Origin: Paenibacillus hamazuiensis
GTDB taxonomy: Bacteria > Bacillota > Bacilli > Paenibacillales > NBRC-103111
NCBI RefSeq assembly: GCF_023276405.1
Contig: NZ_JALRMO010000001.1
Location: 6,783,501 to 6,847,500, forward strand
Direction: 5' to 3'
DNA length: 64,000 bases
Positions 55,563-64,000 of this stretch are shown here, in pieces. The translations under genes and the position numbers were made by a program. Positions within the stretch are counted from its first letter, which is position 1; each line of letters opens with the position of its first letter. A model generated the notes under the pieces. That model saw nothing but the letters and a program-made list of their open reading frames with translations. It was not told where the DNA came from and made no database searches.

Positions 55563-57523
55563 TCGAAAAGTCCCTCCTCTTCATGAATCTCATTTAAAAT
55601 CTGCTTCAGCCGCTCGGCTGCCTCGGCCGTCGTTACGCCTTCAAGCTGCGTGGCCGCATTGGTCAAATGACCGCCGCCGCCCATTCGTTCCATCACGACC
55701 TGCACATTCATCTGGCCGAGCGATCTGGCGCTGATGCCGACAAGCCCGTCCGGCCGTTCGCCGATGACAAACGATGCCATAATTTTATTCATCGTTAACA
55801 ATGTATCAGCTGCCTGGGCAATGATCAACTGAGAAAATTTGCGGCCCGGATCGCCTACCGCCAAAGCGACATGCTCATAAAGGACGTCTACGTTTTTAAT
55901 GATTTCGGCCTTCTGAATGTAGTGCTCCAGATCATCCTTGAGCAGCGTCTGAATGAGCGATGCGTCCGCCCCGCTGCGGCGCAGGAACGACGCCGCCTCG
56001 AACGTCCGCGCCCCGGTTCGCAAGCTGAAGCTTTTCGTATCCACGACGATTCCCGCCAGCAGCGCCGTCGCTTCCAGCACGCCCATCGTCAGACGGTCGT
56101 GAAAATATTGCAGCAGCTCGGTCACGAGCTCACACGTCGAAGATGCGTAAGGCTCCATATAGACGAGCGTCGCTTCGTGCAGGAAATCCTCGCTGCGCCG
56201 GTGGTGGTCCACCACGAAGATCCGGTTCGTCAGCTGCAGCAGCTTCGGCTCCGGCACCATCGACGAGCGGTGCGTATCGACGACAACGGCCAGCGTCTTG
56301 CGCGTCGTGATCTGAAGCGCCTGCTCCGGCGCGATGAACCATCGGTTCAGCTTCTCATCCTCGGCAATCATGTCCATCAGCTTCTGAATGGACGGGTTGA
56401 CACCCTCGATGACGATGTACCCTTCCTTGCCGCTCACCAACGCCGCTTTCAGCACGCCGATCGCCGCGCCGATCGAATCCATATCCGGGGTTTTATGCCC
56501 CATGATGACGACCTTGTCGCTTTCGCGAATCAAATCGCGCAGCGCATGCGAGATGACGCGCGCCCGCACGCGCGTCCGCTTCTCCACGGCGTTCGTGCGT
56601 CCGCCGTAAAAGGACAGCCGCTCGCCAACCTTGACGGCGACCTGGTCCCCTCCGCGCCCGAGCGCCATGTCCAAGCTCGTCTGCGCCCAAACGCCGAGCT
56701 CCGTCAACGTCGGAGCTCCGGAGGCGATGCCGATGCTCAGCGTCATCGGCAGCTTGTTTTCGATCGTGATGTCGCGGACTTCATCCAGCAGCTCAAACCG
56801 CGACTGCTCGAGCGCCTTGAGCCCCTTCTGGTCAAGCAGGATCAGATAACGGTCGGAAGCCGTCCGGCGCAAGTACAGCCCGTATTTATTCGCCCATTCG
56901 GTAATTTCGCCCGTCACCTTCGCCAGCGTAATGCTGCGGGTCTGGTCGTCCATCCCTTGGGTCGCTTCCTCGATGTTATCCATCATGACGATGCCCATCG
57001 CCAGCTTCTCGTCCTCATACCGCTGGCGCAGCCCTTTATATTCCGTAATGTCGGTAAAATACATCAGCCGCTCGTCCGGCCGAAACAGCACCAGATACAC
57101 TTGTTTCCCGACGTCAACCTCGAGTTTCGTCTCCTTGTCTTTGCGCGATTTCAACGCCGGGATCAGCTCGTGGAGCGGTCTGCCGATCACCGAATCCTCT
57201 CCCATCATTTTGCCGACAAACGGATTGTGCCATTCGACCGTCATTTCCTCGTTATACAGCAAAATGCCGATGGGCAAGCCGCCGACCACGTCGCTTCCGG
57301 CTTTTTTCACGCGATGGGACAAGGTGGCGACGTAATGGTTCAAATCTTTGCGGAACGCTTGCTCCGCCCGTATCGTGTAAAACCCCAAAATACCGCTTAA
57401 CAAAAGCGCTGCCGTACCAATCTCCCACTCGTACACAAACAAGACGACAATGAGCGCCGCCAGCAGGCCAAAAATCCAAACGATATGTAATCCGTGCCAC
57501 CGCTTCAGCAGGAACTTCGGCAT
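55559..57523 (-). CDS. gdpP: Cyclic-di-AMP phosphodiesterase GdpP
   Basis: A 654-residue membrane enzyme of the GdpP/YybT family. Two N-terminal helices (residues 10-50), a PAS domain (about 85-140), a degenerate GGDEF domain (170-305) and DHH/DHHA1 domains follow. The DHH motifs [22 protein letters not shown] and VDHHRR carry the metal ligands, and [12 protein letters not shown] the DHHA1 loop. It hydrolyses c-di-AMP to pApA, which affects potassium balance and wall stress. Confidence 0.96.
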   Translation of the reverse strand: MPKFLLKRWHGLHIVWIFGLLAALIVVLFVYEWEIGTAALLLSGILGFYTIRAEQAFRKDLNHYVATLSHRVKKAGSDVVGGLPIGILLYNEEMTVEWHNPFVGKMMGEDSVIGRPLHELIPALKSRKDKETKLEVDVGKQVYLVLFRPDERLMYFTDITEYKGLRQRYEDEKLAMGIVMMDNIEEATQGMDDQTRSITLAKVTGEITEWANKYGLYLRRTASDRYLILLDQKGLKALEQSRFELLDEVRDITIENKLPMTLSIGIASGAPTLTELGVWAQTSLDMALGRGGDQVAVKVGERLSFYGGRTNAVEKRTRVRARVISHALRDLIRESDKVVIMGHKTPDMDSIGAAIGVLKAALVSGKEGYIVIEGVNPSIQKLMDMIAEDEKLNRWFIAPEQALQITTRKTLAVVVDTHRSSMVPEPKLLQLTNRIFVVDHHRRSEDFLHEATLVYMEPYASSTCELVTELLQYFHDRLTMGVLEATALLAGIVVDTKSFSLRTGARTFEAASFLRRSGADASLIQTLLKDDLEHYIQKAEIIKNVDVLYEHVALAVGDPGRKFSQLIIAQAADTLLTMNKIMASFVIGERPDGLVGISARSLGQMNVQVVMERMGGGGHLTNAATQLEGVTTAEAAERLKQILNEIHEEEGLFE

Positions 57524-57555
57524 TCTTTCATTCGCTCCTAATCGCTATAAAGTCG

Positions 57556-58479
57556 TTATCTTTTCGTTAATCGATCGCGGATCGGAAACGCTACGTCGAA
57601 CACCCCGAGCAGGCTTAACAGAAAATAGGATGGCAGGAAAACGATGAATAATATGATGCCGGCGATCGGCAAAGCGTTGTTCCATTTGTTTCGATGGGCA
57701 ATAAAAAACAGAAAAGCGATACCTTGAACCGCAAATGCAAAAGACAGCAACGGAACCGAGTTGATCAGCAGCGTAAACAAGATCGAGCTCGAATCCCGGA
57801 CAAAATATTCGAGGATCAGCGCGCCCATATAATACCAAACGAACGGCTTCGGCAGCATCCATTCCCTGGCCGGTTTAAAGCCGGGAATTTGCTCTCCGCT
57901 TCGGTTCAGCGCCTTGCGCGTCACCCAATGGGTCACGATCACATACACCAGCGAAAATCCAATCATATATAATGGCAGCATTTGCGCCGCCAGTTGGACA
58001 ACCACATCCGGATCCATCGGAACCATCGTTTTTAATGCCGGAGACAGCGTATCCAGACTACTGCGCATAAACTGCTTCATTTTCGATATCAAGTTAAAGC
58101 CGAACGCATAGCTGATGATGAGGCTCAGCAGCAGCTCGCCAAGAAGCGTGACAGCCCCTGCGGTTATAACCGAACGGGCGGGCGCCTTTTTCTTGTACAG
58201 GTTGCCCATTTGGATCACCGGCGGCAAAAAAAACAGCGCGAGCGCTATTAGAAACGCACTCAGCCAACCGGGAAAAATCATTCCGGTCAGTGCATATACC
58301 ACAATCAAACTGACAACAAAATGGGCCGCAAATTGTTTAGCCCCGGACCTCACGTATATGCAAAGCAGCGGCACCATAATGAAACCTAACGTGATCACGC
58401 TGATCGACGTCACCATCGACAGCAGCAGTACGATAAATAAAATATTCCATCCGATTAAACGCCAACGCAGACTCCCCAA
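57556..58479 (-). CDS. DUF2232 (YybS-like) membrane protein
   Basis: A 307-residue protein with about eight predicted helices, among them ILFIVLLLSMVTSISVITLG and NALPIAGIILFIVFLPSYFL, and the conserved NPxxx-free DUF2232 architecture. It lies between gdpP and a MazG-like gene, where yybS is found in Bacillales. Members resemble energy-coupling-factor substrate-binding components; the role is unknown. Confidence 0.88.
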   Translation of the reverse strand: MGSLRWRLIGWNILFIVLLLSMVTSISVITLGFIMVPLLCIYVRSGAKQFAAHFVVSLIVVYALTGMIFPGWLSAFLIALALFFLPPVIQMGNLYKKKAPARSVITAGAVTLLGELLLSLIISYAFGFNLISKMKQFMRSSLDTLSPALKTMVPMDPDVVVQLAAQMLPLYMIGFSLVYVIVTHWVTRKALNRSGEQIPGFKPAREWMLPKPFVWYYMGALILEYFVRDSSSILFTLLINSVPLLSFAFAVQGIAFLFFIAHRNKWNNALPIAGIILFIVFLPSYFLLSLLGVFDVAFPIRDRLTKR

Positions 58480-58485
58480 ATGGGT

Positions 58486-58800
58486 TCACCTCTTACGCAG
58501 ATGATCTTCTAGAGCGGAAATGTCGCCGTACCAATCCTCAAGCTGATGTCCATCTTCCCTATGCTTCTTCATTTTATCCAATACCGCCTCGTCTAAACTG
58601 CGGTACGATACGCCAAGCCGCCTTCCGAGAATATAGCAGCACGAGATGAGGCTCGCCAGCCCGTCGACGATTTTGTGATGGCTGCCTTCCCAAATCCCTT
58701 TGAGCAAATGAGCCATTTGGTCGACGAGCTCGGTTTTCAACCATTCGATGATTTTGGCCCTTTTGGCCAGATCCACTTCCCTCTCCGAGTTGGGCGTCAT
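58486..58800 (-). CDS. MazG-like family protein
   Basis: A 104-residue protein starting at the ATG at 58800 after AAGGGGAGATACC. Helices KRAKIIEWLKTELVDQMAHL and HHKIVDGLASLISCCYILGR fit a short MazG-like nucleotide-pyrophosphohydrolase fold, without a clear metal-binding EExxD set. It lies six bases after yybS in the other direction of reading, so the two are cotranscribed. Function not established. Confidence 0.8.
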   Translation of the reverse strand: MTPNSEREVDLAKRAKIIEWLKTELVDQMAHLLKGIWEGSHHKIVDGLASLISCCYILGRRLGVSYRSLDEAVLDKMKKHREDGHQLEDWYGDISALEDHLRKR

Positions 58801-58875
58801 GGTATCTCCCCTTAGCGCGACATGTATCAAATTATACCACAATTGCGGGGCTTATCGAAGTGGCAGCGCTGCGAC

Positions 58876-59304
58876 TTATTTCGCCGCCTTATCCCGGTCG
58901 CGGCTGGCCCAAAGCTTGAAGCAATATTCGATGATCTCTCTGCGGCGGATAATTCCGATGAATACTTCATTATCGTCGATCACCGGCACATAGTTTTGTA
59001 CCGTGGCAAGTGTGATCAAATCCTCCATTTGCGCATCGATCCGCACCGGTTTAATGTTCATATGCTGCGGAACATCGGTCAAGTTCACCTTATGTGTATG
59101 TTCGAACCCGATCTCCGGAGAACGTTTCAGCTTCCAAAGCAAGTCCCCTTCCGTGATCGTTCCGACATATTTGCCTTCTTCATTGATCAACGGCACAGCC
59201 GAGTACCGGTGATACTCCATCCGTTCGAGCGCCTGGCGTATCGTCGAATTCGGCGACAAGTAAACCACTTCCTCTTTCGGCACGAGAAAAAAAGCAATGT
59301 TCAC
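58876..59304 (-). CDS. CBS-domain protein
   Basis: A 142-residue protein made of two CBS domains: VVYLSPNSTIRQALERMEYH to GKYVGTITEGDLLW and IDAQMEDLITLATVQNYVPV to NEVFIGIIRRREI. I chose the GTG at 59304, preceded by AGGGGACGGATAAGG, since the family begins MNIAFFL; readings from 59355 add an unconserved start. CBS pairs bind adenine nucleotides. It is similar to the CbpB/YkuL group that senses c-di-AMP, which would fit its place near gdpP. Confidence 0.85.
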   Translation of the reverse strand: MNIAFFLVPKEEVVYLSPNSTIRQALERMEYHRYSAVPLINEEGKYVGTITEGDLLWKLKRSPEIGFEHTHKVNLTDVPQHMNIKPVRIDAQMEDLITLATVQNYVPVIDDNEVFIGIIRRREIIEYCFKLWASRDRDKAAK

Positions 59305-59404
59305 CCTTATCCGTCCCCTCTCCAATTCCATTCCTGCCTTTTGCAGGTTTCCCATGTTATCTATCTTACTGCATTTTCTTTAAAAGAAGATGAATGCGGG
59401 CCAA

Positions 59405-59440
59405 CAAAAAAAGGAAGGGAGTACTTCATACCCCTTCCTC
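59405..59440 (-). terminator. Terminator of the rpsF-ssb-rpsR operon
   Basis: On the minus strand AGGAAGGGG pairs with CCCTTCCT around an 11-base loop, then TTTTTTTGTTGG, about 20 bases after the rpsR stop. Confidence 0.9.
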
Positions 59441-59455
59441 TTTTATCTCTAGCTC

Positions 59456-59740
59456 TTATTCCGTTGTGTAAGGCAGCAATGCAACTTGACGGGCCCGCTT
59501 GATTGCGGTCGTCAGAGCGCGTTGATACTTTGCGGAAGTACCTGTGACACGGCGAGGCAAAATTTTGCCGCGCTCGCTGATGAACTTCTTCAGCGTCTCG
59601 ATGTCTTTATAGTCAATGTGAGTGATTTTGTTTACAGTGAAGTAGCAAACTTTACGGCGCTTGCCGCCTTTTTTGCCGCCGCGGCCGCCAAACTTTCTTT
59701 CGCCGCGATCTTCAAAGTTACGTTCTCTTCTTTGTTCCAC
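59456..59740 (-). CDS. rpsR: 30S ribosomal protein S18
   Basis: A 94-residue protein with a long Arg/Gly-rich N terminus, then [20 protein letters not shown] and [18 protein letters not shown], the conserved S18 core. It pairs with S6 on the platform of the 30S subunit. Last gene of the rpsF-ssb-rpsR operon. The N-terminal tail is slightly longer than in B. subtilis (79 residues). Confidence 0.97.
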   Translation of the reverse strand: MEQRRERNFEDRGERKFGGRGGKKGGKRRKVCYFTVNKITHIDYKDIETLKKFISERGKILPRRVTGTSAKYQRALTTAIKRARQVALLPYTTE

Positions 59741-59761
59741 CTGGTTTCAGTCCTTTCTACG

Positions 59762-60223
59762 TTAAAATGGCAGATCATCATCGGAGATGTCGATCGGCTT
59801 GCCGTCATCCACGAACGGATCCTGATTGCCTCCACGTGCCCCGCCACCGCCAGAGTAACGCTGCTGCTGACCCGAACCCATGTCCTCGCTATTTCCTCCG
59901 CCGTCGCCCCGATCCAAAAACCGCACATTATCGGCAATCACTTCGGTCACATACACTCTGCGTCCTTCATTGTTGTCGTAACTGCGCACTTGAATCCGGC
60001 CTTCGACCGCCGCCAGACGGCCTTTCCGCAAATAGTTCGCCACATGTTCCGCCTGCTGCCGCCAAACCACGACCGGGATAAAATCCGCTTCGCGCTCCCG
60101 CTGCTGGTTTGTAAACGGCCGATCCACGGCCAGCGTAAACTGGGTCACGGCTACTCCCGCAGGAGTATACCGCAGCTCGGGATCTCTTGTCAGTCTGCCG
60201 ATGAGTATGACACGATTCAACAA
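59762..60223 (-). CDS. ssb: Single-stranded DNA-binding protein
   Basis: A 153-residue SSB: an OB fold from [20 protein letters not shown] to about residue 105, a Gly/Gln-rich linker and the acidic tip DDDLPF that recruits partner proteins. It coats single-stranded DNA in replication and repair. It lies between rpsF and rpsR as in Bacillus. Confidence 0.97.
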   Translation of the reverse strand: MLNRVILIGRLTRDPELRYTPAGVAVTQFTLAVDRPFTNQQREREADFIPVVVWRQQAEHVANYLRKGRLAAVEGRIQVRSYDNNEGRRVYVTEVIADNVRFLDRGDGGGNSEDMGSGQQQRYSGGGGARGGNQDPFVDDGKPIDISDDDLPF

Positions 60224-60267
60224 CTTAAACCCCTCCCGGACGATCGATTACAAAACAAACGAATTGA

Positions 60268-60552
60268 TTAAGCTACGTCTTTAACGATCATGTAACGAAT
60301 GATTTCGTCCGAAATCTTCATTACGCGGTCAAGCTCCGCCACAACTTCCGGAGTTGCGTTGAAATGAACAAGCACATAGTGCCCGTCACGGAACTTGTTG
60401 ATCTCATACGCAAGACGGCGCTTACCCATAATATCCTGTTTTGTAACTTCGCCACCGTTGTTGATGATGCCCTGGAACTTTTCAATCGTAGATTGAACCG
60501 CTTCCTGCTCAATATCGGTACGAATAATGTACATCACTTCGTATTTGCGCAT
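60268..60552 (-). CDS. rpsF: 30S ribosomal protein S6
   Basis: A 94-residue protein beginning MRKYEVMYIIRTDIE with GKRRLAYEINKFRDGHYVL. AAAAGGAGGTGAAACC precedes the ATG. It binds S18 and 16S rRNA. First gene of the operon, with a structured leader that may carry S6:S18 feedback. Confidence 0.97.
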   Translation of the reverse strand: MRKYEVMYIIRTDIEQEAVQSTIEKFQGIINNGGEVTKQDIMGKRRLAYEINKFRDGHYVLVHFNATPEVVAELDRVMKISDEIIRYMIVKDVA

Positions 60553-60566
60553 GGTTTCACCTCCTT

Positions 60567-60600
60567 TTGGACTAACGGCCCCTAAATCCTGTTAGGAGCA
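60567..60600 (-). promoter_or_regulatory. rpsF leader hairpin, possible S6:S18 motif
   Basis: On the minus strand CTAAC (60592-60596 region) pairs with GTTAG (60573-60577 region) and the second arm is preceded by GGGGCCG, so a CCG lies next to the stem. This is like the S6:S18-binding motif of rpsF leaders, by which the two proteins repress their operon. The match is by eye. Confidence 0.45.
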
Positions 60601-60766
60601 AGGGAGTACAAGCTATCTTTCAAACTCGCACCAAAATAGTATATCAAATTAGGCAGTTGATGACAAGTTTAATCCTCGGTGGCTTTGGTCGAAGCTGGAA
60701 AGCGGTTTGCACATCATTTTCCCGGGTTTCGGCAACAATATAACCGATACGGGAGGTGACTTTGGC

Positions 60767-60949
60767 ATGGGTGAGTGGACAGAATTCCGTACGGGCGATA
60801 CGGCCCCTAACGACGGAGAATATATTGAAGTTGGCGAAGCTTCTTTCCATACAGGCATTCAAAACCCGCGAATCATCAGCCTGAAAAAAGGCGAACGGTT
60901 CCCGGAGCCAAGCAACCATAACCGGAAATGGAAAAAGAAAAATCAATAA
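60767..60949 (+). CDS. YjzC-like small protein
   Basis: A 60-residue protein starting at the ATG at 60767 after CGGGAGGTGA. It begins MGEWTEFRTGDTAPNDGEY and has the basic, Pro- and Lys-rich tail of YjzC-like proteins (ISLKKGERFPEPSNHNRKW). Small, soluble, no known function. It begins a short run of plus-strand genes beyond the rpsF operon. Confidence 0.8.
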   Translation: MGEWTEFRTGDTAPNDGEYIEVGEASFHTGIQNPRIISLKKGERFPEPSNHNRKWKKKNQ

Positions 60950-60959
60950 CCGGCATGCT

Positions 60960-60983
60960 CCCTCTGTTTTTATGAACAGAGGG
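60960..60983. terminator. Hairpin after the YjzC-like gene
   Basis: CCCTCTGTT-tttatg-AACAGAGGG lies 11 bases after the stop. A T-rich tail is weak, so termination is likely but not certain. Confidence 0.5.
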
Positions 60984-61010
60984 AATTCTCATATTCTTGG
61001 AGGTTATCTT

Positions 61011-61265
61011 ATGCGAAGATTCACCTGGATCTGTGCGCTCATCGGAGTTGTATTATGTCTGGCCCATTACATATGGCATGATTATGACCCGATGTATATG
61101 CTGTTTTACTTTCTAAGCATACCTGCGTGGTTTGCCCCCGCCTTCACCAACGTCGTAACCGCAAATATGGCCGTCGTTTATTTGCTGACCATTCTGTCCT
61201 GGGCATTGATCGGCTATATTATCGACCGTTTTGCCCAGCAGAGGACGCGGCGGTATCGCTATTAG
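61011..61265 (+). CDS. Small membrane protein, 84 residues
   Basis: An ATG at 61011 after TTGGAGGTTATCTT opens a protein with two or three hydrophobic segments: FTWICALIGVVLCLAHYIW, YMLFYFLSIPAWFAPAF and MAVVYLLTILSWALIGYII, and a basic tail. No family is recognised. Function unknown. Confidence 0.7.
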   Translation: MRRFTWICALIGVVLCLAHYIWHDYDPMYMLFYFLSIPAWFAPAFTNVVTANMAVVYLLTILSWALIGYIIDRFAQQRTRRYRY

Positions 61266-61331
61266 GGACGTTTCTCCCCCCCTAAACAAGATGACAGAGC
61301 GTCACAATAAGATATGAAAATGTTCGAGCGG

Positions 61332-61370
61332 TTCACGGTTTAAACTCTGTTTAAACCGTGAATTCTTTTT
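61332..61370 (+). terminator. Terminator with a perfect 14-bp stem
   Basis: TTCACGGTTTAAAC, three bases, its exact complement, then TTCTTTTT. It may end the transcript of the small membrane-protein gene and shield the IS element that follows. Confidence 0.85.
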
Positions 61371-61371
61371 A

Positions 61372-61496
61372 CTACACAGTGCAGGTAAGTCGCCGGGATT
61401 TTGAGTGTACGACCTCGCCCCCTAAACTGACTTACCACACCCTGAGAACAAATCTTTGTCGCCACGAGCACACCCATCAAATTTCGGTCTGGGAGG
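61372..61496 (+). ncRNA. Possible IS110 bridge-RNA region
   Basis: IS110-family elements encode a bridge RNA in the untranslated end next to the transposase. This leader of the transposase gene contains ACACCC (near 61437) complementary to GGGTGT (near 61495) and other local pairings. No covariance model could be run, so the call rests on position and family only. Confidence 0.3.
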
Positions 61497-62770
61497 GTGT
61501 TGGTAGCCTGTGTAGAAAGGATGATCTATTTGGATGCGATTCGTACTTGCTGCGCCGGCCTCGATGTTCATCAGGCCAACGTTGTTGTTTGCTTGTTAAA
61601 AGGCCCTCTTCATCAAAAGCCGACGAAAGTGATTCGGGAGTTTTCTACGGTACTCTCCGGCCTGCTCGAACTAGCCGACTGGCTCACTGAAGAAGGATGC
61701 ACAGAGATCGCCATGGAAAGCACCGGCATCTTCTGGCAACCTGTTTACAATGTACTTGAAGCTTCTTGCACCATCACTCTGGCCAACGCTGCCCATATTA
61801 AAGCCATCAAAGGCCGTAAAACCGATATGAAAGATGCCCAATGGATCGCAGAACTTCATCGGTGCGATTTAATCCGCGGCAGCTTTGTGCCTCCTGTGGA
61901 AATCCGCGAATTGCGAGATTTGACGAGATACCGCAAAAAACTCGTTGGGCACGCTACCGCCGAAAGAAACCGCATCTTGAAGGTTCTCGAGATGGCTAAC
62001 ATTAAGCTCTCCACCTTTATGAGCGATGTTTTTGGCGTTTCCGGCCGTCTCATGCTTCAAGCTCTTGTGAATGGCGAAGTTATTGAACCCGCGCAAATCG
62101 CCGATCTTGCCAAAGCCTCTCTGCGCTCCAAGATTCCGCAACTCGTTTCTGCTCTCAATGGTCGCGTCACCAAACACCATCGTTCCATGATCGCTAGATC
62201 GCTCAAACATCTCGAATTTCTCGAACAATCCATCGCTGAGTTAGAGGCCGACATGGAAGTATACTTCGCACCGTATCAGCGGCAATTAGAGCTATTGGAT
62301 AGTATTCCTGGTGTTGGCGAGCATACCGCCAAGATCATCTTGGCTGAACTGGGAACGGATATGTCTGTATTTCCCACGGAGATGCACCTATCTTCTTGGG
62401 CAGGGCTTAGTCCGGGCAATAATGAGAGTGCCGGTAAAAAAAAAGTACTACCATAACCAAAGGCGATAAAATTCTTAAGTCTGCTCTCACAGAAGCAGCC
62501 TGGGCCGCCAGCAACACGAAATCCTACTTAGGTGCAAAGTTCTGGTCCATTACAAGTCGGCGCGGGAAAAACAAGGCTGTCATTGCGATCGCCCATAAGA
62601 TTCTAGTCATTGCGTACCACATCCTATTGAAGAACGAACCGTACAAAGAACTTGGTGCGGACTATTTAGAGAAACGACGAAGCATTTCCAAGGAAGAGCT
62701 AATGATTCGTAGGCTACAAAAATTAGGTTACTCGATACAAAAAGTAGACGAACTTCCCTCAACCAGTTAG
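61497..62770 (+). pseudogene. IS110-family transposase, frameshifted at a poly-A run
   Basis: The first 319 codons (61497-62456) carry the DEDD-type RuvC-like domain: GLDVH, MESTG and TDMKDAQWIAE, and the beginning of the C-terminal Transposase_20 domain (LDSIPGVGEHTAKIILAELG). After AGKKK the frame ends early. A shift of -1 at the nine-A run (62436-62444) would continue with STTITKGDKILKSALTEAAW to a normal C terminus ending LPSTS at 62770, for about 420 residues. Either one A was lost or the run allows slippage. The active start may be inside the first 15 codons, near 61521-61530. Confidence 0.8.
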
Positions 62771-62810
62771 GCTCTTTTAAAAAATATTCATTATGGGGAC
62801 CGGGCATCCT

Positions 62811-63222
62811 ATTGCCTTTTTTCGGCTTTTGACCTCATTTCAATCCATTTTCTCTTCGAAGTGACCTCGAGCTAAACGTTATTTTCCCATCAAATCCCCC
62901 CACCGGGGGGACCCCAGGCGCCCCAAGCGCCCTGGACCCGCCCGGTTTGCGGAGTTGCTCGCTTCTAGTTCGCGTTTGACGGGCATGGGATTTTACCCTT
63001 TGGATAAAAACCCCTATGCCCGTCACGCTTTACTTTGGAGCTGTGATGTTGGAGTGAATACGTGCCTCGGACCCGCGTTTGTCCTGCCATCGTCTTTGCT
63101 TTCGCAAAAACGGTTGGCGGACACGCTTTTCAGTCTGCAAAAAGTACCGGGGAGAATTCGTGAACTCTTCTCCTGACCTTTTCCGGCCAACCTTCCGGGC
63201 CCATCCCCACTGCCTATATAGC
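62811..63222. other. Gene-free region with several strong hairpins
   Basis: About 410 bases without a supported gene. Pairings include CCAGGCGC/GCGCC-TGG (62917-62937 region), a 47-base hairpin with GACGGGCAT arms (62978-63024), GGAGAA/TTCTCC, and long-distance GGTTGG/CCAACC (63110-63192). It is high in G+C at one end and does not look protein-coding. It may be an RNA gene, the remains of another element, or the distal IS end. Confidence 0.45.
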
Positions 63223-63247
63223 AAAAAACGACTCCTATTAGGAGTCG
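63223..63247 (-). terminator. Terminator after tRNA-Ser
   Basis: On the minus strand CGACTCCTAATAGGAGTCG is a 9-bp stem with a minimal loop, followed by TTTTTTGC. It starts about 15 bases after the tRNA 3' end. Confidence 0.9.
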
Positions 63248-63262
63248 CTGCCTTTGTATGTA

Positions 63263-63353
63263 TGGCGGAAAGAGTGGGATTCGAACCCACGCACGGCTTG
63301 CGCCGCCTAGCTGATTTCGAGTCAGCCCCCTTGGGCCTCTTGGGTACCTTTCC
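63263..63353 (-). tRNA. tRNA-Ser (anticodon CGA)
   Basis: The minus strand folds as a 91-base class II tRNA: acceptor GGAAAGG pairs with TCTTTCC, discriminator G and an encoded CCA end. The anticodon loop is CTCGAAA, anticodon CGA for UCG codons. The variable arm GGCGGCGCAAGCCG is long, as in serine tRNAs, and the T arm has GTGGGTTCGAATCCCAC. Confidence 0.95.
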
Positions 63354-63418
63354 GCGAGAGACAAGGACTATTGTAGCAAATTCTGCGACAATATGCAAGC
63401 CCCTCGTCCAAGAAAATT

Positions 63419-63646
63419 TTAGCTGCCGTTATTTCCTTGGTCCGCTCCCGCTGTTCCTCCGGAACGCAGCACTTTTTTCAGCTTGCTTTCGAATTTAGCA
63501 CGGGGAACGAGCACGCTGTGCTTGCAGCCGACACATTTGATTCGGATGTCCATGCCGAGACGAATGATCTCCATTTCATTCGTCCCGCATGGATGCGGCT
63601 TTTTCATTTGCACGATATCGCCTAATTCGTAGTGTTTTTTCTCCAT
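63419..63646 (-). CDS. DUF951 family protein
   Basis: A 75-residue protein. LGDIVQMKKPHPCGTNEMEI and RIKCVGCKHSVLVPR carry the conserved Cys residues of DUF951 (HPCG, CxxC). Such proteins lie next to mscS or ychF near the Bacillales origin. It overlaps the mscS-like gene upstream by 25 bases, so the two are coupled. AAAAACACTACG precedes the stop region; function unknown. Confidence 0.9.
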   Translation of the reverse strand: MEKKHYELGDIVQMKKPHPCGTNEMEIIRLGMDIRIKCVGCKHSVLVPRAKFESKLKKVLRSGGTAGADQGNNGS

Positions 63647-64000
63647 GCCTCCTCCGCCCCTTCCGTTCGGTAATAAGTGATCATTTTCGGATAAGGAATC
63701 GCAATGCCATGTGCATCAAACGCCTTCTTGATCTCCGCGTTCATTTCTCGGGCGACCGGAGCGTTGCTGTTCGGCGTGCACTCCGCGGTTACCCGCAGTG
63801 TAATTTCCGATGCGCCGAGCTTATGGACTCCCAACACTTCCGGCTCCTTCACGACCAAATCGCTTTTCTCATAATATGCCTTAACCGTATCCTGAAGCAC
63901 CTTGATCGCTGCATCGATGTCCTCTTCGTACGAAATCGACACGTCCACCACCGCAAGCGAATTATGCACCGAAAAATTGGTCACCTGGGAGATCGTCCCG
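63622..64000 (-). CDS. MscS-family mechanosensitive channel, 5' end beyond window
   Basis: The reading is open to the window edge and ends at 63622. The visible 126 residues fit the cytoplasmic C-terminal part of MscS-type channels: GTISQVTNFSVHN, a VVDVSISYEED strand and AREMNAEIKKAFDAHGIAIPYP, the conserved end of the vestibule. The membrane part would lie beyond the window. Opening under osmotic shock is the known role of the family. Confidence 0.88.
   Translation of the reverse strand, partial: GTISQVTNFSVHNSLAVVDVSISYEEDIDAAIKVLQDTVKAYYEKSDLVVKEPEVLGVHKLGASEITLRVTAECTPNSNAPVAREMNAEIKKAFDAHGIAIPYPKMITYYRTEGAEEAWRKNTTN

Larger units (their letters stand above)
61372..62810 (+). mobile_element. 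IS110-family insertion sequence, borders approximate
   Basis: The element holds one transposase gene and a leader of about 125 bases free of genes. IS110-type elements have no long terminal inverted repeats, so the borders cannot be fixed from one copy; those given are the limits of sequence that belongs to neither neighbour. It interrupts the otherwise conserved stretch between rpsF and tRNA-Ser. Confidence 0.65.

Noticed and set aside
55871-57400. Long plus-strand open frame of about 500 codons
   Set aside because: It is the antisense of gdpP; the minus strand encodes a complete family protein with all domains, and the plus frame is rich in Arg/His as expected of an antisense of a G+C-rich gene.

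Overview
The window looks like a chromosomal segment of a Gram-positive bacterium of the Paenibacillus type, not far from the replication origin. The evidence is the gene order walR-walK-yycH-yycI-yycJ-htrA-rlmH with purA, dnaB, rplI, gdpP and rpsF-ssb-rpsR beside it, the strong AGGAGG-type ribosome binding sites, an S-layer-homology surface protein, and a carbohydrate ABC transporter that lacks its own ATPase. Species assignment is inference; no 16S gene is present.

Two halves meet at rlmH (41.2 kb). From 41.2 to 64 kb is conserved core, almost all on the minus strand: rlmH, a CxxH/CxxC small protein, the WalRK operon with its HtrA-type protease, a LysM/G5/M23 peptidase, purA, dnaB, rplI, the c-di-AMP phosphodiesterase gdpP, a YybS-like membrane protein, a MazG-like protein, a CBS protein, the rpsF-ssb-rpsR operon, a tRNA-Ser(CGA), a DUF951 protein and an MscS-type channel that runs off the window. 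The only clear mobile element is an IS110-type transposase at 61.5-62.8 kb, broken at a nine-A run.

From 1 to 41.2 kb is accessory DNA made of small independent modules, each usually a regulator plus an oxidoreductase: MarR/SDR (0.6-1.9 kb), a frameshifted 5-kb S-layer-homology gene and a broken membrane-protein gene between two 93-bp repeats (2.0-8.4 kb), an XRE-type regulator plus SDR (8.5-10.4 kb), TetR plus a VOC protein (10.7-12.1 kb), a quinone-oxidoreductase-like MDR with a decayed TetR/SDR pair (12.6-14.3 kb), a polysaccharide-uptake locus with a 2278-residue secreted protein (14.5-27.6 kb), TetR/SDR, DinB, GyrI-like and WYL genes with several small unknowns (28-37 kb), and an ECF41-type sigma factor with two tandem FAD oxidoreductases (37.4-40.7 kb).

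The most interesting structural observation is that copies of the last 18 bases of rlmH recur in the same orientation at 12.4, 14.35, 28.0 and 37.25 kb, exactly at module borders, and three of the four are joined to a hairpin whose stem sequence changes while pairing is kept. This resembles the direct repeats made by staphylococcal cassette chromosome elements, which integrate at the same 3' end of rlmH (orfX). The accessory half may therefore be a tandem array of rlmH-targeted cassettes. No recombinase gene is visible in the window, so this remains an inference.
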